The notes under the pieces are model-generated. The model saw nothing but the letters and a program-made list of their open reading frames with translations. It had not been told where the DNA came from and did no database searches. From Gemmatimonadaceae bacterium (GTDB taxonomy: Bacteria; Gemmatimonadota; Gemmatimonadetes; Gemmatimonadales; Gemmatimonadaceae): a DNA stretch of 64,000 bases. Location of the stretch: the NCBI GenBank assembly GCA_020852815.1, contig JADZAN010000002.1, forward strand, positions 372,001 to 436,000. Reading direction: 5' to 3'. The translations under genes and the position numbers were made by a program. The number at the start of each line of letters is the position of its first letter. The stretch's first letter is position 1. Shown here one piece after another: positions 1-7,842 of the stretch.

Positions 1-641
1 AGCGACGGCGCGCCGCGAACCGCGGCGACGATGTCGATGTCACCGACGGTCTCGAGGTGACGCCGCAGCGACCCGGCCACCTCGGCGCGCACGACGTCGG
101 GATGCGCGCGCAGCGTGGCGAGGAGGCGTTCGGCGTCGTGTGCGGCGTGCGGATACAGGAGGCGCGCACCGCTTCCTCGCAGGTTCGCGATGCCGCGCAA
201 CACCTTGTCGGCGGTGCGCTGTCCAAAGCCCGGCAGCGACGCCAGCCGTCCGTCGCGGGCGGCCTGTTCCAGTCCGTGCAGCGACTCGATGCCGAGTCCT
301 TCGTGCAGGCGGTGGATCTTCGCCGTCCCCAGTCCAGGGACGCGTTGCATCTCCAGCAGCCCCTCGGGGGTGTTCTCGCGCAGCTGCTCGAGGTACTGCG
401 AGTCGCCTTGCGCGGCGGCGTCGCGCAGGACGTCGACGACCGTTTGGTCGAGCCAGGGGAGCGCTCCCTCCGCCCGTTCCCCGCTCGCGGAAAGGAGCGG
501 CGTGAGATCGTCGATCGCCAGCGCGTGCAGTGCGCGAGATGCCGACTCGAAGCTGCGTGACTTGGCGCGCGACTCGCCCCTCAGTTCCAGCAGGGTGGCA
601 ATCTCGGCGAGGATGTGTGCGGCGTCGCGCGGTGAGAGCAT
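1..641 (-). CDS. polX: DNA polymerase X family protein (PolX), N-terminal part, cut by window edge
   Basis: This is the first 213 residues of a family X DNA polymerase, a repair enzyme that in bacteria usually carries a C-terminal PHP 3'-5' exonuclease; that part lies outside the window. Visible from the N-terminus are a helical 8-kDa-like domain (about 1-80), two helix-hairpin-helix motifs (VPGLG at 101-105 and LPGFG at 136-140), and the start of the nucleotidyltransferase site: GS at 190-191, RR at 193-194 and the metal-binding pair D201/D203. The start is the ATG whose first base is 641, because the homology begins at once with MLSPRDAAHILAEI. It sits 62 bases downstream of a small unknown gene on the same strand. 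Bacterial PolX acts in base-excision repair and gap filling; the PHP domain is assumed, not seen. Confidence 0.93.
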   Translation of the reverse strand, partial: MLSPRDAAHILAEIATLLELRGESRAKSRSFESASRALHALAIDDLTPLLSASGERAEGALPWLDQTVVDVLRDAAAQGDSQYLEQLRENTPEGLLEMQRVPGLGTAKIHRLHEGLGIESLHGLEQAARDGRLASLPGFGQRTADKVLRGIANLRGSGARLLYPHAAHDAERLLATLRAHPDVVRAEVAGSLRRHLETVGDIDIVAAVRGAPS

Positions 642-703
642 GGCGCCAATATACGCCCGCGACCGTCACCGTTCCCGGCGGCGTCAGCCGTGCGTGCGGT
701 GAT

Positions 704-1168
704 TCAGGCGGTCACGCCGGCAAAGTGCCGTAGCTGGCCGACCATCGCATGCAGCTTTCGCTCCGTCTCGTCGATCTCGGCGGCCGCTTCCTCCACGTCG
801 AGCAGCCCGGCGCGCATCGAGGTCGCGACCTTGTTGAGGTAGCGGATGTTGTTCAGCACGTCCTGGGTGGCGCGGCGCAGCCCGTGAAAGCGGCGCTTGT
901 CGCTCTGCGCGCGCTGGAAGCGCAGGACCAACTCGGGCTGGCTGAGCTGGCGGGCGTGCGCGAGTACCTCGTCGGGGGAGCTGCCCGGGATCGACCCATG
1001 ATCGCGAAAGCCGTCATCATCCCATTCGTCGTCCTCGAACCAGAGGTGGCCCACGTGTTCGACGCCATCGAACTCGACGGCGACGGAGACGTTGAAGCGT
1101 CGTCCCTCGATGTCGACGGTCGTCACGTGCAACTGCTCGATGGGGGAAGTCATGGTCGGCGTGCTCAC
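704..1168 (-). CDS. Hypothetical protein, acidic N-terminal half and helical C-terminal half
   Basis: I do not recognise this 154-residue protein. The first half is rich in Asp and Glu around residues 35-60 (FEDDEWDDDGF) and looks like a small beta domain. The second half (about 75-150) is predicted to be mostly helical, with the heptad-like stretch EAAAEIDETERKLHAMVGQL. It has no signal peptide, membrane segment or cysteine. The listed start is a GTG that overlaps the TGA stop of the upstream hydrolase (GTGA); an in-frame ATG five codons later (first base 1153) is equally possible. Tight coupling to the hydrolase and to polX downstream suggests one transcript of three genes. Codon usage looks like its neighbours, so it is probably a real gene. 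Confidence 0.75.
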   Translation of the reverse strand: MSTPTMTSPIEQLHVTTVDIEGRRFNVSVAVEFDGVEHVGHLWFEDDEWDDDGFRDHGSIPGSSPDEVLAHARQLSQPELVLRFQRAQSDKRRFHGLRRATQDVLNNIRYLNKVATSMRAGLLDVEEAAAEIDETERKLHAMVGQLRHFAGVTA

Positions 1169-2055
1169 TTGCCCGGGGAGGATGTATCCTCGAGGAATTG
1201 TCCGATCGCGCTGAAGAGCGCATCGGGCCGCTCAACGTACGGTACATGGCCGCTCCCCTCAAGGACGACGCAGCGCGCACCCATCGCACGCGCCGCGGCG
1301 AGCGTCGAGTCGGCCGGAATGGGATCGGCCCAGCCATGCACCATGAGTGTCGGCAGGCGGAGCGCGGAGAGGAGGGGGATGAGGTCGAAATCTCCCAGCG
1401 ACTCCCAAACTGACTGCTGCACGCGCGCGGTGACGCGGAACGGCGTGAGGTCGCGCGCGCGATCGGGGTGCGCGAAGTAGCCGGCGACGCTCAGCTCGAA
1501 CGTCCGTTGCCGGTAGGCGGCCGGGTCGCGCTCGCGCAGTCCGCTCGCCGCCAGCTCGGCGCGCAATCGCGCGATCTCCGCTCCCGATTGCCGGCGCGCG
1601 AACTCGGTCTCGAAGGCTTCACGCCAGGTGCGTGACAGTGGGGCGGGGTCGATGAGGACGAGTCGCGCCGGCGGGGTGAGGTCGTCGCGACGCGTGGCTT
1701 CGAGCGAGTACAGGAGGGCGAGCATCGCCCCCCATGAGTAGCCGACGATGGTGAGCGGATGTGCGCCGAGTTCGTGGATCACCTTTCCCAGGTCGTCCAC
1801 GTGGACGCGCCAGGTGATCGGCGCCGATGCGTCGGTGCGCGAGCGGCCGCCGCCTCGCTGGTCGTAGAACAGCAGCTCATGTCGATCGGCGAGGGCGAGC
1901 ATCTGCGGGAGCAGGTACTCGTGGTGGGCGCCGGGACCGCCGTGGAGCACGACCAGCCTGGGCGATGACTCGGCACCGTAGGCGCACCAGTAGAGCGGAA
2001 CGTCGGTGGACGCGGTGGCGCCCTCGGCGCGCGGTGCAGGGATGGGGAGCGGCAT
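1165..2055 (-). CDS. Alpha/beta hydrolase, proline iminopeptidase-like (S33)
   Basis: A 296-residue alpha/beta hydrolase of the proline iminopeptidase family, which removes N-terminal proline from short peptides; related enzymes act on other small amides or esters. The complete catalytic machinery is visible: oxyanion motif HGGPG (about 38-42), the DQRGGGRS motif (about 66-73), nucleophile Ser107 in GYSWG, Asp244 in HGWADP and His270 in GSGHVPY. No signal peptide is seen, so it is probably cytoplasmic. The start ATG at 2055 is the only one giving a family-like N-terminus. Its stop overlaps the GTG of the next small gene, so the two are translationally coupled. The exact substrate cannot be read from sequence; a tripeptidyl aminopeptidase or haloperoxidase-like esterase are alternatives. 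Confidence 0.9.
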   Translation of the reverse strand: MPLPIPAPRAEGATASTDVPLYWCAYGAESSPRLVVLHGGPGAHHEYLLPQMLALADRHELLFYDQRGGGRSRTDASAPITWRVHVDDLGKVIHELGAHPLTIVGYSWGAMLALLYSLEATRRDDLTPPARLVLIDPAPLSRTWREAFETEFARRQSGAEIARLRAELAASGLRERDPAAYRQRTFELSVAGYFAHPDRARDLTPFRVTARVQQSVWESLGDFDLIPLLSALRLPTLMVHGWADPIPADSTLAAARAMGARCVVLEGSGHVPYVERPDALFSAIGQFLEDTSSPGK

Positions 2056-2166
2056 GGGTGAAAGCTACGGGCGGTCCCGTGGCCGCGCCTCGGGCAGCGC
2101 CGGCTCACCTCGAGGTTGCTGGCCGCCGCCACGACTACCGGCTATCGTGCGGAGAGGAAGGGCACG

Positions 2167-2913
2167 ATGACCCCGGATCGCGAGTGCAGTCGGGAGGCGA
2201 TGATGCAGCAGTACCGGCACGTGCGACGATCGCTACGCGTGGGAATGGCAGCGGCATGTCTGGTGGTTGTGCTCGTTCCCCCGGCGCAGGCGCAGGGCCG
2301 CCGCGCACGCAAGAGTTCACCGCCCCCCGCCTCGACGCTCCCTGAAGGGTGGGTGGCGCGCCTCGATCCCCAGGAGGAGAAGCGCGGTCGGACCCTGGCG
2401 GAGGTGACGCTCGAGGGTGACTCGCTCGCGTTGCACGTGGCGGGTGGCCCCGCGGTTACGCTGTGGAACAATGCGTATCACGCCGAGGGGCGCTTCATGG
2501 TGTGGGGGAGTTTCACGCAGACGCGCGCCACGACCCCTCCCGGGGGATACGGCCCGTTCATCGGCGGGACGTCGCTGGACGGGAAGGAGTACAACTACCT
2601 CTACTGCGCTGTACATGGCAACGGCGCGTACTCCATCAAGCACCGCTTTGGCGGGGAGCTGCACACGCTGGTCGAGCGCCGAGTGAGCGGGGCCATCCGC
2701 CCCGCCGACGCCAGTGGCAAGGCGAGCAACGCGATCGGGTGGCTGGTCGACGAGACCAACGTGGCCTGCGTGATCAACGGCACCTCGGTGTCGACCTTTC
2801 CCCGCACGCTGCTGCTGGGGCCCGGGAAGCTGGAGTCGATCGACGGGATCTTCGGCCTGCACGTGGATCGTGACGTGGACGTCCGCATTACCGAGTTTGG
2901 GGTGAAGCACTGA
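2167..2913 (+). CDS. Secreted protein, possible concanavalin-like beta-sandwich
   Basis: A secreted protein of unknown function. The ATG at 2167 has a good Shine-Dalgarno (AGAGGAAG, 6 bases upstream) and gives 248 residues. An ATG at 2203 with GGAGG five bases upstream gives a more compact signal peptide and may be the real start. The signal peptide is basic (RHVRRSLR), then hydrophobic (MAAACLVVVLVPPAQAQG) with a cleavage site near AQA. The mature part (about 190 residues) reads as a beta-rich single domain with motifs WNNAYHAEGRFMVWGSF, GPFIGGTSLDG and YNYLYCAVHGNG. This resembles laminin-G or DUF1080-type sandwich domains, but I cannot assign a family firmly. It is a lone plus-strand gene, divergent from the hydrolase and convergent with the M28 peptidase. 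Confidence 0.82.
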   Translation: MTPDRECSREAMMQQYRHVRRSLRVGMAAACLVVVLVPPAQAQGRRARKSSPPPASTLPEGWVARLDPQEEKRGRTLAEVTLEGDSLALHVAGGPAVTLWNNAYHAEGRFMVWGSFTQTRATTPPGGYGPFIGGTSLDGKEYNYLYCAVHGNGAYSIKHRFGGELHTLVERRVSGAIRPADASGKASNAIGWLVDETNVACVINGTSVSTFPRTLLLGPGKLESIDGIFGLHVDRDVDVRITEFGVKH

Positions 2914-2935
2914 GCGTGCGCCGCGCTGCCGCGCG

Positions 2936-4318
2936 TCAGCCTCCCGCGCGGCGCGTCAGCGTCACCGTCACGGTGAGTCGGGCGGTGTCGCGCAGCACCA
3001 CCAGCTCCACCTGCTCTCGCGGTGCGTGGGAGTAGAGTGCATCGGTGTAGGTGTAGAGGTCGGTCACGCTCTTCCCCCCGATCGAGATGATGACGTCACC
3101 GGCGCGAAGTCCCGCCGCCTCGGCCGGCGACCCCGGGCGCACTCCCGTCAGCCGCACGCCGCGCACGTCGGTGGCCGCCATGTCGGGAATCGAGCCCAGG
3201 TAGGGCTGGGGGCCGGAGCGCGTCGGCATCCCGGTCTGCGTGGCCGTCGCCGGCGCGCGCACGAACGTGAGGCGCGACGGGCGGTTGCCCAGGGTGCGCA
3301 CGATTCGCTCGGCGAAGGCCGCCACGCGCGCCATCCCGGCGGCGTTGATGCGCGCCGCGTCGTCGGTGGCGCGATGATAGTCGTCGTGCAGGTCAGTGAA
3401 GAAATGCAGGACGGGAAGGTTGCGCAGGTAGAACGAGGCGTGGTCGGATGGCCCCGCACCGTCGCCGATGGCGATGAGCGTGAGCGCAGGGGCGACGTTG
3501 GCGTCGTTGACGATCGCCGCCAGCTCCTTCGCCGTCGCCGTTCCGTACACCATCAGCTTGTCCTCGCGCAGGCGCCCCACCATGTCGAAGTTGAGCATGG
3601 CCTGCACCGAGTCGAGCGGGAACGGCGCGTGATCGACAAACCATGCGGAGCCGAGGAGCCCAAGCTCCTCCCCGCTGAACGCGACGATCGCGACGGAGCG
3701 TGCCGTGGGGCGCGCCGCGAGCAGGCGCGCGAGTTCGAGCACGGTCGCCACGCCGGACGCATTGTCGTCTGCTCCGTTGCGGATGGCGTCGCCGGCCTCC
3801 GGGTCGAGTGCATTGAAGCCGCTGCGCCCCAGGTGATCGAAGTGCGCGCCGAGCACGATCACCTGCCGGCGAAGCGCCGGGTCGCGCCCCTCGATCATCG
3901 CCACCACGTTGGCGGTCGGCATCTCCGGGGGAAGGCCGGCGCGCTGCGCGACCGCCGAGCGGGCGACGAACGGCTGCACAAAGCCCGGCGTGCAGCGGAC
4001 GGTGCACGTGGGAGGCGACACGACCGCCCGCAACCGGAGCGCGGCGAATCGTCGCGCGATGAAGGCGCGAGCGCTGTCGTTGCCGGCGGTCCCGGTCCGC
4101 CGCCCTTCGAGGGCGTCACTGGCGAGGTAGCCGACATCCGCTGCGAGGCGCGCGCTGTCGGGGGTTGCGACGGGAAGGGAGGCAGCTGACGGGGCGCCGC
4201 CCCCATGGCAGGCGCCCTGAATGGTCAACGAGAGGGCGGCGAGCAGCGACGCCGGCAGCCGGAAGCCGCGCTCGTGCGCAGCCGCTCCAGGCAGGGACAG
4301 GGGTGTGGCGCGAGACAT
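2936..4318 (-). CDS. Secreted M28 family zinc aminopeptidase with C-terminal PDZ domain
   Basis: A 460-residue exported metallopeptidase of family M28 with a PDZ domain. The chosen ATG (first base 4318, MSRATPLSL) gives a membrane-targeting segment ending in LTIQGACHGG. The cysteine could be lipidated, although the lipobox is imperfect. The dizinc site is visible: HFDHLG (His159, Asp161), the bridging Asp in GADDNASG, the general-base and zinc Glu pair in GEELGLLG, Asp in NFDMVG, and the terminal His in FFTDLHDDYHRATDD. The PDZ domain occupies about residues 365-455 (GVRLTGVRPGSPAEAAGLRAGD). It probably trims peptides in the periplasm or at the cell surface. An upstream in-frame start would add about 30 Pro/Arg-rich residues and is unlikely. 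Confidence 0.93.
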   Translation of the reverse strand: MSRATPLSLPGAAAHERGFRLPASLLAALSLTIQGACHGGGAPSAASLPVATPDSARLAADVGYLASDALEGRRTGTAGNDSARAFIARRFAALRLRAVVSPPTCTVRCTPGFVQPFVARSAVAQRAGLPPEMPTANVVAMIEGRDPALRRQVIVLGAHFDHLGRSGFNALDPEAGDAIRNGADDNASGVATVLELARLLAARPTARSVAIVAFSGEELGLLGSAWFVDHAPFPLDSVQAMLNFDMVGRLREDKLMVYGTATAKELAAIVNDANVAPALTLIAIGDGAGPSDHASFYLRNLPVLHFFTDLHDDYHRATDDAARINAAGMARVAAFAERIVRTLGNRPSRLTFVRAPATATQTGMPTRSGPQPYLGSIPDMAATDVRGVRLTGVRPGSPAEAAGLRAGDVIISIGGKSVTDLYTYTDALYSHAPREQVELVVLRDTARLTVTVTLTRRAGG

Positions 4319-4490
4319 GGAGCACCCGAACAGGGGAGGGTACGGGCAAGGATACCGGGGGCACTCGGGCCGGTACAGCGGGAGACGGGATGACAGCGCG
4401 TGGGGCAAGCACCGTGGGCACGCGTTTCGCCACTGGGGGCGAGAGCGTCCTATTCATCACAGGGAACCCCGTTCGTCACGCCCCTCCCGC

Positions 4491-6176
4491 ATGTCGTCAA
4501 TCTTCGAGTCCGTCCGCGCCATTGCCCGCCTGACCTGGTTGCTCTCGAATCGCCCCACGGCGGTGGAGGAGCAGAAACGGACGTTGCGCGAAGCGATCGG
4601 CGGCATTCGCGGGGCTGGGCTCGTCCTCTCGTTGGCCGAGCTGAATCGTTCGCTGGCGGCGGCGACGCAGCTCGAGCCGGTCCCCGCCGAGGTGCCGTGG
4701 CTGTCCGAGCTGTCGGCGCGCATGGCCGGGCACGCGGTGATGCTGTTCGACATTGCCCCGGAGGTGAAGGCGGCGGACCTGCTGGGAGTTGCTCGCGTGC
4801 TCTCATCGCCGCCGGTAGCTGGCGACGAAGGCGCCAACTTCGACGCGCGGTGCCGGGAGCTTCAACTCACGACGATCGATATCCGCATGGGGCGCGTCGG
4901 CTTCCTGCGGCGCGCGACGCCGATATCGTCGGGGCGCATTGCCGTGACGCCGCCGGCGCAGACCCCGCCGCTGGGAATCGGGGCCGTCCCCGCCCTGCCG
5001 GGCGCAGTCGCGGACGGTGGCGGGAAGCGCACCCCGCCGCGCGTCGTGCGGGAGGTTGCGCGGGCGCCGCGGGGAGCGGCGGGTGGCGCGGCCGGCGACG
5101 AGCGATTGCAGGACGACGAGGAGGCGATGATGGCCTCGGCCATGTCGCGCGACGCGAGCCCGCGCCTGATCGACGCGGTGCTCCAGCATCTCGACGCCCC
5201 GCTCGACGCCAGCAGCGCCCCGGTGGTGCTGGACGAGTATTCGCGCACCGTGGAGGACCTGGCGCGCGACGGCCGGTGGGAGGGGGTGGGGTTGCTCCTG
5301 CGGCGCATGGTGGCGCGTGAGGGCGAGGTCACGAACGCCGACGTGAAGCGCAGTTTCGTCATCCATCTGCGGCGGCTCTTCAAGCCGGGGGTCCTGCGTG
5401 GCGTGGCGCAGTTTGTCGCGCGTCGACGCGAGTTGCGCGAGGAGATGGCGCCGGTCTTCAACCGCGCTGGCGAAACGGGGGCCGAGGTGCTCATCGAGCT
5501 GATGGTTGCCTCGAACGTCACCTCCGAGCGCCGTGCCTTCCGGTCGATGCTCGCCAGGTGCCCGGACGCGACCGAGCAGCTGCGTCACCTGCTGCAGGAC
5601 GCGCGGTGGTACGTGGTGCGCAACGCTGCCGAGCTGTTGGGCGAGATGGGGGTGGTGGAGTCCGATGCGGCGCTCATTGCCGCGCTCAGGCACAGCGATG
5701 CGCGCGTTCGCCGGGCCGTGGCGGGGGCGCTGGCTCGCCTCGGCACCGCGCGCGGCGTGCACGCCGTGCAGGGGCTGTTGGGCGACAGCAACGCCGCCGT
5801 GCGACTGCAGGCGGTGCACGGGCTATCGTCGGCGCGCGTGTCGCGCTCCGTTCCCGCGCTGCTGGCGGCGCTGGAGCAGGAGTCGGACCCCGAGCTGCAG
5901 CATGCGCTGCTGCATGCGTTAGGCGCGCACCCCACCGATGCGTCGGTGAGCGCCCTGTCGCAGGCGGCGCAACCGGGCGGGCTCCTGACGCGCAAGTCGA
6001 CCGCGTATCGCCTGGCGGCCGTGCACGCGCTGGGCGAGGCGGCCACGCTGACCGCGCTCTCGGTGCTCCGTCGGCTGCAAGCCGACAAGGATCGCGAGGT
6101 GCGCGCGGCGGTATCGCGGGCGCTGATGGCCCATGCGCAGGGGGTGCTCGCCCCCGCCGGAGGGGCGCGCGGCTGA
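4491..6176 (+). CDS. HEAT-repeat protein
   Basis: A 561-residue protein whose C-terminal third (about 370-555) is built of HEAT/PBS-lyase-like helical repeats. Recurrent units read like RNAAELLGEMG, RVRRAVAGALARLG, AVRLQAVHGLS, QHALLHALGAH and YRLAAVHALGEA. The N-terminal 130 residues resemble a helical domain, and the middle is a low-complexity Ala/Gly/Pro/Arg linker (about 150-205). Such proteins are scaffolds or modulators of partner proteins; no catalytic motif is seen. The ATG at 4491 (MSSIFESVRAI) is chosen because codons upstream in the same frame are His/Arg/Gly-rich and overlap the promoter region of the divergent M28 gene. No clear Shine-Dalgarno precedes it. It is followed by a strong hairpin terminator. 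Confidence 0.88.
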   Translation: MSSIFESVRAIARLTWLLSNRPTAVEEQKRTLREAIGGIRGAGLVLSLAELNRSLAAATQLEPVPAEVPWLSELSARMAGHAVMLFDIAPEVKAADLLGVARVLSSPPVAGDEGANFDARCRELQLTTIDIRMGRVGFLRRATPISSGRIAVTPPAQTPPLGIGAVPALPGAVADGGGKRTPPRVVREVARAPRGAAGGAAGDERLQDDEEAMMASAMSRDASPRLIDAVLQHLDAPLDASSAPVVLDEYSRTVEDLARDGRWEGVGLLLRRMVAREGEVTNADVKRSFVIHLRRLFKPGVLRGVAQFVARRRELREEMAPVFNRAGETGAEVLIELMVASNVTSERRAFRSMLARCPDATEQLRHLLQDARWYVVRNAAELLGEMGVVESDAALIAALRHSDARVRRAVAGALARLGTARGVHAVQGLLGDSNAAVRLQAVHGLSSARVSRSVPALLAALEQESDPELQHALLHALGAHPTDASVSALSQAAQPGGLLTRKSTAYRLAAVHALGEAATLTALSVLRRLQADKDREVRAAVSRALMAHAQGVLAPAGGARG

Positions 6177-6187
6177 GGCGATGCGTG

Positions 6188-6220
6188 CCTGAAGGCGCCC
6201 GCGATGCGGGCGCCTTCAGG
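6188..6220. terminator. 15-bp GC-rich hairpin between convergent genes
   Basis: A perfect inverted repeat lies between two convergent genes. The arms are CCTGAAGGCGCCCGC (6188-6202) and its exact reverse complement (6206-6220), around a GAT loop. There is no T tract, but position and stem strength suggest a bidirectional transcription terminator for the HEAT-repeat gene and the beta-lactamase-like gene. Confidence 0.8.
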
Positions 6221-6265
6221 CGCACGGCAAGTGGGCGCCGGGTGTGCGGCGCGTGCGGGCGACGC

Positions 6266-7687
6266 CTAGGGCTGGCGGTCCAGGATGGTGAAGCCGTAGA
6301 CCATGTCGACCTTGAGCTTCGCCACCTTGTCGCCGGTGCGCACGAAGGTGAGGCGCTGCCCGTCCTGGTCCCAGGTGTCGTTGCCGAGGTAGTGCAACTC
6401 GCCGGGCTTGGGGTTGGGGCCCATCGCCACGGTGGCCATGAGCTTGTTGCCGTCAGGCGCAATCCTGATGGTGAGATCCATGCCGCGTCCCACGCCGACG
6501 TAGGTTCCCGCCAGGTCGCCCAGCGAACCGGCATAGGGCTGCGTGGCGCGCGCCTTCTTCCCGAACACGCGATCGGCGATGGCGGCGACGACCGGGTCGG
6601 GGGGGAGTCCGGTGGAGTTCGAGAGGACGACGATGACCGCGTCCTCGTCGGGGAAGTAGTCCGAGGCCGAGAGGAAGCCGTTGATCCCGCCGCCGTGCTC
6701 GATGACGCGGTGCCCGTTCACGTCGTGCATGCTGATGCCGAGCCCGTAGCGCAGCCTGGTGCCGTCGTTGAGCGACTGCGGCGTGATCATCTCCTGGTAC
6801 GATGCGGCCGGGAGCACCTTGCCGCCGTGCAGCGCGCGGTTCCACGCCAGGAGGTCGCCCGCCGTGGAACAGAGCGAGCCGGCTGCGTATGGGTAGGTGT
6901 GACGCAGGAAGCCGGCCTTCTGCAGCCCCTTGGGGCCCATGTCGAATCCCTTCACCTTCCCCTTGATGATGGCCGACTCGGAGCAGTAGTGCGAATCCCT
7001 CATCCCGACCTTGTCGAAGATGCGCTCCTTGACGAAGTCGGCGTACGACTTGCCCGAGAGCTTCTCGATGATGAGTCCGGCGAGGAAGAACGCCGAGTTG
7101 TTGTAGATCTCCCGTTCGCCCGTGTCGAAGTTGAATGGCTCCTTCGAGAAGAGGGCCACAAGCGAGTCCTTCGGGAGGTCGCGCACCATCATCGGGCCGA
7201 ACTGCGGCATCTCGGTGTAGCCCTTGATCCCCGAGGTGTGGTTGAGCAGCTGACGGATGGTGATGCGGTGCCCCTGCGTGGGAAAGTCGGGGAGGTACTT
7301 CGTGAAGTCGTCGTCGAGCGAGAGCTTCCCCTCGTCGCGCAACATCAGGATTGCAGTGGAGGTGAACTGCTTGGTCACCGAACCGATCTCGTAGACGGCG
7401 CGCGGTGGCGTGGGGGTGCCGAGTTCGAGGTCGGCGGAGCCGTAGCCCTTGAGGGCGAGCGTGTCGCGCCCCTTCACCACGGCCACCGAAAGTCCGGCCC
7501 CCTTGCCCTCCTTGAGGAAGGCGCCGGCAATGGAGTCGATGGCCTTGGTGAGCGCGACACGGCGCGCGCCTTGCGCCTGCGCGAACGCTGTCGTGGATGC
7601 CAGCGGGAGCGCGGCGGCGAGACCAATGCCGGCGAGCCGGATGGCGGCGCGCCGAGCCCGGCGTGAGGTGCAGGAGTGGATGAGCAT
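6266..7687 (-). CDS. Exported serine hydrolase, class C beta-lactamase / PBP-like
   Basis: A 473-residue serine hydrolase of the beta-lactamase class C / D-alanyl-D-alanine carboxypeptidase superfamily (Pfam Beta-lactamase). The three active-site elements are present: S103-V-T-K106 (SxxK), Y195-N-N (YxN) and H331-G-G (replacing KTG). A signal peptide is seen after a basic N-terminus (RRARRAAIRLAGIGLAAALPLASTTAFA). A C-terminal DUF3471-like beta domain follows the catalytic domain (about 395-470). Proteins of this class are mostly esterases or peptidases rather than true drug-resistance enzymes, so antibiotic hydrolysis should not be assumed. The ATG at 7687 gives the signal peptide directly. 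A perfect palindrome in an AT-rich patch lies 30 bases upstream and may control it. Confidence 0.92.
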   Translation of the reverse strand: MLIHSCTSRRARRAAIRLAGIGLAAALPLASTTAFAQAQGARRVALTKAIDSIAGAFLKEGKGAGLSVAVVKGRDTLALKGYGSADLELGTPTPPRAVYEIGSVTKQFTSTAILMLRDEGKLSLDDDFTKYLPDFPTQGHRITIRQLLNHTSGIKGYTEMPQFGPMMVRDLPKDSLVALFSKEPFNFDTGEREIYNNSAFFLAGLIIEKLSGKSYADFVKERIFDKVGMRDSHYCSESAIIKGKVKGFDMGPKGLQKAGFLRHTYPYAAGSLCSTAGDLLAWNRALHGGKVLPAASYQEMITPQSLNDGTRLRYGLGISMHDVNGHRVIEHGGGINGFLSASDYFPDEDAVIVVLSNSTGLPPDPVVAAIADRVFGKKARATQPYAGSLGDLAGTYVGVGRGMDLTIRIAPDGNKLMATVAMGPNPKPGELHYLGNDTWDQDGQRLTFVRTGDKVAKLKVDMVYGFTILDRQP

Positions 7688-7716
7688 TGGCCGAGGACGG
7701 GAGGGAGGCAACCGGA

Positions 7717-7728
7717 TTTGTATACAAA
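7717..7728. promoter_or_regulatory. Palindrome TTTGTATACAAA upstream of the beta-lactamase-like gene
   Basis: A perfect 12-bp palindrome, TTTGTATACAAA, lies in a rare AT-rich patch 30 bases upstream of the ATG at 7687. Its size, symmetry and position fit a dimeric repressor operator or the promoter -10 region. No regulator gene is adjacent, so the factor is unknown. Confidence 0.45.
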
Positions 7729-7842
7729 ACTCGCCCGTTCCGTACGGCGCCGCCACTCCCCCGGTTTCGCCCGGCACGGCCTAACGCACGAGGGGCGGCG
7801 CCGCAGCACCGCCCCCCTCCCTGCAGCCGTCCCTCCGCCGCG

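Noticed and set aside
40-669. Long open frame over the PolX region
   Set aside because: It is a different frame of the real polX gene and translates to Arg/Pro/Ala-rich sequence; the frame starting at 641 gives clear PolX motifs.
5558-7666. 702-codon plus-strand open frame
   Set aside because: It runs across the end of the HEAT-repeat gene, the hairpin and the antisense of the beta-lactamase-like gene, which has all catalytic motifs. Long antisense frames are normal at this GC content.
6266-7687. Antibiotic-resistance beta-lactamase
   Set aside because: The protein has SxxK, YxN and HxG, but such chromosomal serine hydrolases with a DUF3471-like tail are mostly esterases or peptidases; the resistance role is unsupported.
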